Assembly (NCBI GenBank): GCA_947034895.1
Contig: OX344764.1
Location: 19,530,001 to 19,594,000 of the forward strand
From: Rhytidiadelphus loreus
Taxonomy: Eukaryota; Streptophyta; Bryopsida; Hypnales; Hylocomiaceae
DNA: 64,000 nucleotides
Reading direction: 5' to 3'
The notes below the pieces were generated by a model, which was given only the letters and a program-made list of their open reading frames with translations, did not search any database and was not told the DNA's origin. Each line of letters begins with the position of its first letter. Position 1 is the stretch's first letter. The translations under genes were made by a program, and so were the position numbers. Below are positions 60,898-64,000 of this stretch, piece by piece.

Positions 60898-61329
60898 CTC
60901 GAAACGCAATTCCCCGCAATAAAAACGAAGGCAAAAACACGGTGTGCTCCTTCCTTCGTGGCTTCGTCGTCTAACACTTGAAGCTCCTTTATTCGAAGCT
61001 CACGACGAAACGGGAGTCGGAAATACAGGAATCCATCTTGGATTTTGCAGCGACAGTTTTGCCTTCGGCAAGCAGATCCAAGCCCTAATCACAGAGTGTG
61101 AAGGAGTTTGATTGGGTTCACGGATAGGGAACCCAATCCCGTGGACTCCTTTTCCCGTGGGGCTTCTCCATGAATTTAGTAGCATGCATTGTCACTGCCT
61201 TGGCTCTGCACTAAGGTAGCCTTTCTGTGTAATTCTCTCCTTGCTCTAAGAACTGCCTACTTTGTTGAACCTTGAATTGTTACCACAGAAATGAAAAACA
61301 GTCTACTGATGAATTTGTGCCTCTTTGGG
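60898..61329 (-). promoter_or_regulatory. Cyclin C upstream region
   Basis: 5' UTR and promoter space of the minus-strand cyclin C gene, bounded by a truncated MITE at 61330. It is less AT-rich near the gene, as expected for a housekeeping promoter. I could not identify a specific binding site. Confidence 0.4.
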
Positions 61330-62072
61330 ATTACTAATGCAAAGTTGGAAAAAAAAGTTTTTTTGAACACTGGCCTGCAATTTCAGATGACTTTGACTCT
61401 CATTTGTAAATGTTTTTTGCACTATGGACCTTGAATTCAAAAAAAATTGTGTTGAAGAATTGAGTTGAAAGTCTTTAAAAAAAATTTCAAAAGAAAACCC
61501 ACTTGATTTTCATTCTTTAAAAAATTGTTAAGTAGAAGTAGGTTCAAGATTGAAAGAAAAACTAAATTGTTAATAGCTCTCAAATGAGATTGAAGCACAA
61601 TAATCTCAACGGTGAGATTGTTCTAGCTAGAAAACTTAACCTTGTCAAACAATTTTTTTTGAAAAATTGTAAAAATTACATTCAAAATTGAGTCCTATAA
61701 GTTATTTTTTCAAGAAGATGCTCAAATTGCCCGGAATTCAAGATTGTTCATAACTTTCACATTACTAATCCAAATGGATTGAATCAAAGCTTCACATGTA
61801 GACAAAAATATGATGTTTAAGAAGAAGAAAAAATTAAATTAAATTTCAAATTTTTGTGGATTTCTTTTTCTGCCTTGTGACGTGAAAATTATGTTTAAGA
61901 TGGCATAACTTTTGCTCCCGGGCACTGATTGAAATAAAAATTATATTCTCACGAAGCTAATAAGTTTTCCTATCTTATGATAAAATTTCAAAAAGTTTCA
62001 CTAAAAATTGAGATCATGGGAACGTGCCTGAAATCCATTTTGTCCCCCGAGGGGACAACGGTCCTTTAGGGG
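61330..62072 (-). mobile_element. Inverted, truncated piggyBac-type MITE copy
   Basis: Reverse complement of the 51061 element: the outer end CCCCTAAAGGACC (minus, ending 62072) with TTAA at 62073-62076, the same TTGTCCCCTCGGGGGACAA palindrome, and roughly 90% identity by eye over the first 230 bases. Similarity stops near 61330, where the other terminus would be about 200 bp further on, so that end is lost. It is the closest relative of the 51 kb copy and faces it across RH57 and cyclin C. Confidence 0.85.
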
Positions 62073-62076
62073 TTAA

Positions 62077-64000
62077 CTCTATTAGCACCATCAATGGACA
62101 ACTATTTGACATTTAATGGTAGTACCTGCAACCTTCAATGGCACCCTACTACTATAAGCTTTAGAAAATCATATCCAATTCAATTTAAGTCTAAAAATTA
62201 CAAATCAAATTGCAATGGATGTGTCTTTCTCTCTTCTTTCCTTGAAAACTTGTGAGAAAATGCTCCGATTAGTATAGAAGAAATTTGAAGCCAATATGCT
62301 CTTAAATAGGTAATTTTGTACCTCCTATTTTAGATAGTGTGAAGCATTCTACATCCAACAACACTTCATCAATAGCTAAGTAGATAGGTGGAGACTCAAT
62401 GTGATCAATAAGGTGCATGAAAGAAAGGCAATAAGCATGAAGGCTATTGAATGTTATGTTGGATTCAAATGCACCAAGTGGTGTGATTATAAAGTGTTTC
62501 ATTAAATATTAATTTGAATATTCAAAGGGGTTGTACACTTTAAAAAAAATTAGTCAATTTTCTTAAGAGGACAAGCAAAAATTGGAATTCAACTTGCTTT
62601 GTTTTATATTTTTTGAATTCTCATTGAATTAGTTATGAATTTTTGAGGTAGAAAATGGAGCTAGGATGCTATAAAATCATTGACTTTCTTTTGATAGAGG
62701 ACACTTTTAGAGTACGGGTATTTTTAGCACCCTCCACCTTAATATGACACTTGAACTTCACCATTTCTAAAAATACGTTGCAAATTCAATATGAGGGTTG
62801 ATTAGCATACTGAATTTGTTTAATTTCTACCAAAATTCAAAGAAGTTGTTGGCTTAGGTACTTGTTAGTGTTGGATTGCTTTGAAATTTTTTAGGGTGTA
62901 TTATTATCACTAAGCATTCTATCCTAATTTTTAATGAAATTTTACCAAAATTCAAGGAAATTTCTAGGAATTTCACAATATTGGTTAAAGCAATTGACTT
63001 TCCATAAAGTCATCTTCTTCATTCTGAAAAAATCTGAATATTTTTTTGATTAACCTCTAGGAAATTCTCAAACACTAAATACATGCTCTCATTCTTACAA
63101 TGTACTTTTCATAAGAAGGTCTAAATTCTTTCCTTCCTTTAAATCTTGATGGACAAAGGATCTTTTGCCTAGAAAGAAATTTTAACAAACTAATTTCACT
63201 GTTGATCTCCTGACTTGTTTTTATATAAAAAAAAACTCTCTTCAATCTTTGGTTACATTATCCCTTGTATTGCTTGAATTATTACCTACAAGACCAACAT
63301 CTAATTTTCTATGGTTCTCTTGGAATGGATGGTATCTTCTAATTTGGTTCACTAGAAGTATACCTAAGGCTAAAAGGAATTCTCTATCATAAAATACTAA
63401 TTTCCATTTAGCCAAGCAATATTACATGCACTTGTAGGAACTAACAAGAATCTTGCAATCATTAGACATGGCTACAGTATCTCCCAGGCTCCTAATCGTC
63501 TTTTAGAAACCTAATTGACCTCTTAAATACTTAATCATACCTAGAATTGGAATGGCTTAGGCACTTTGAGCTTATAGTGGTAAATGACCATATTAGTAGG
63601 GACTTGTACTAATTATAGTTTGAACACTCTTTGTATGACTTTTTAACTCTAAATTCTACTAATAAAAAACAAAAGTGGAAAAAAAATCCAAAGACTAAAG
63701 TGACAACTCAAGAATTTATAGCCTCTTTACTAATTACTGATTAGATCCTATTTTTCCAAGAAAAGCATAATTATAATGGCACTCAAGAATCTGAACCAAG
63801 TTGTTAGTAAGATCTTCATAGGAGAAGAAGAATAGTTAGGGACCGCTTACCCTTGCCTCCTTGGTCGTTTTTAAGCTCAAATTTGAGTCATGGTAACTTT
63901 GAACAAAAGTCAAAAATCTAACTTTTGAAATTTATGCTTTTTGATGAAACTGTCTAGCCAGGAGGGTTTAGAATATTCATGGGAGTAAAAATTGACCTTT
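62077..64000. other. No assignable feature
   Basis: AT-rich DNA without recognisable coding potential. The longest open frame, 66 codons on the minus strand at 62302-62502, shows no domain. The last 60 bases (CATGGGAGTAAAAATTG) recall an internal phrase of the piggyBac-type MITE family, but the match is too short to call. Confidence 0.4.

Noticed and set aside
1..64000. tRNA, rRNA and CRISPR searches by eye
   Set aside because: No convincing tRNA T-loop and acceptor pairing, rRNA similarity or regularly spaced repeat-spacer array was seen. A covariance-model scan would be needed to exclude small RNA genes.

Overview
The window looks like nuclear DNA of a land plant. It has AT-rich intergenic DNA, spliceosomal GT-AG introns, plant-type telomere motifs (TTTAGGG / AAACCCTAA), CACTA, hAT, Copia and LINE elements, and two conserved genes whose proteins match plant families. 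A VWA-Cache membrane protein gene and a piggyBac transposase relic, both unusual in flowering plants as far as I know, point by inference to a non-seed plant such as a bryophyte, lycophyte or fern. The species cannot be named from the sequence alone.

Layout. 1-20.3 kb is a transposon graveyard: an unrecognised broken ORF, a hAT transposase pseudogene interrupted by a 938-bp CACTA element, a second CACTA element (1,299 bp) beside a piggyBac transposase pseudogene, and two short fold-back CACTA elements. All four CACTA elements have 3-bp target duplications that can be read directly. 20.4-27.9 kb (minus strand) holds a ten-exon gene for a secreted/membrane VWA-Cache protein. A Copia gag remnant lies immediately downstream, and small insertions lie in its introns. 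28-40 kb is repeats and decayed DNA: two old piggyBac-type MITE copies, a Tourist-like MITE, a 71-bp tandem duplication, a perfect 42-bp-arm palindrome and a minisatellite. 40.35-48.31 kb is one Copia retrotransposon with 174-bp LTRs and a 5-bp target duplication; a 5'-truncated LINE with its own 11-bp duplication sits inside it. 50.6-62.1 kb is the gene-rich part: DEAD-box helicase RH57/ROK1 (+) and cyclin C (-), arranged tail to tail, bracketed by two inverted copies of a TTAA-flanked piggyBac-type MITE. The last 2 kb shows nothing I can assign.

Three host genes are supported by complete splice models that I built by hand. RH57 has 11 exons and encodes 584 aa with every helicase motif (ribosome biogenesis). 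Cyclin C has 9 exons and encodes 261 aa (Mediator kinase module). The VWA-Cache gene has 10 exons and about 589 codons, with one in-frame TGA that an alternative splice would avoid. Everything else protein-like is transposon-derived or unrecognised. The most informative new structure is the mobile-element record: precise nested insertions, a piggyBac coding relic in the same window as a family of TTAA/CCCCTAAAGG MITEs, and an inverted pair of those MITEs around two housekeeping genes.
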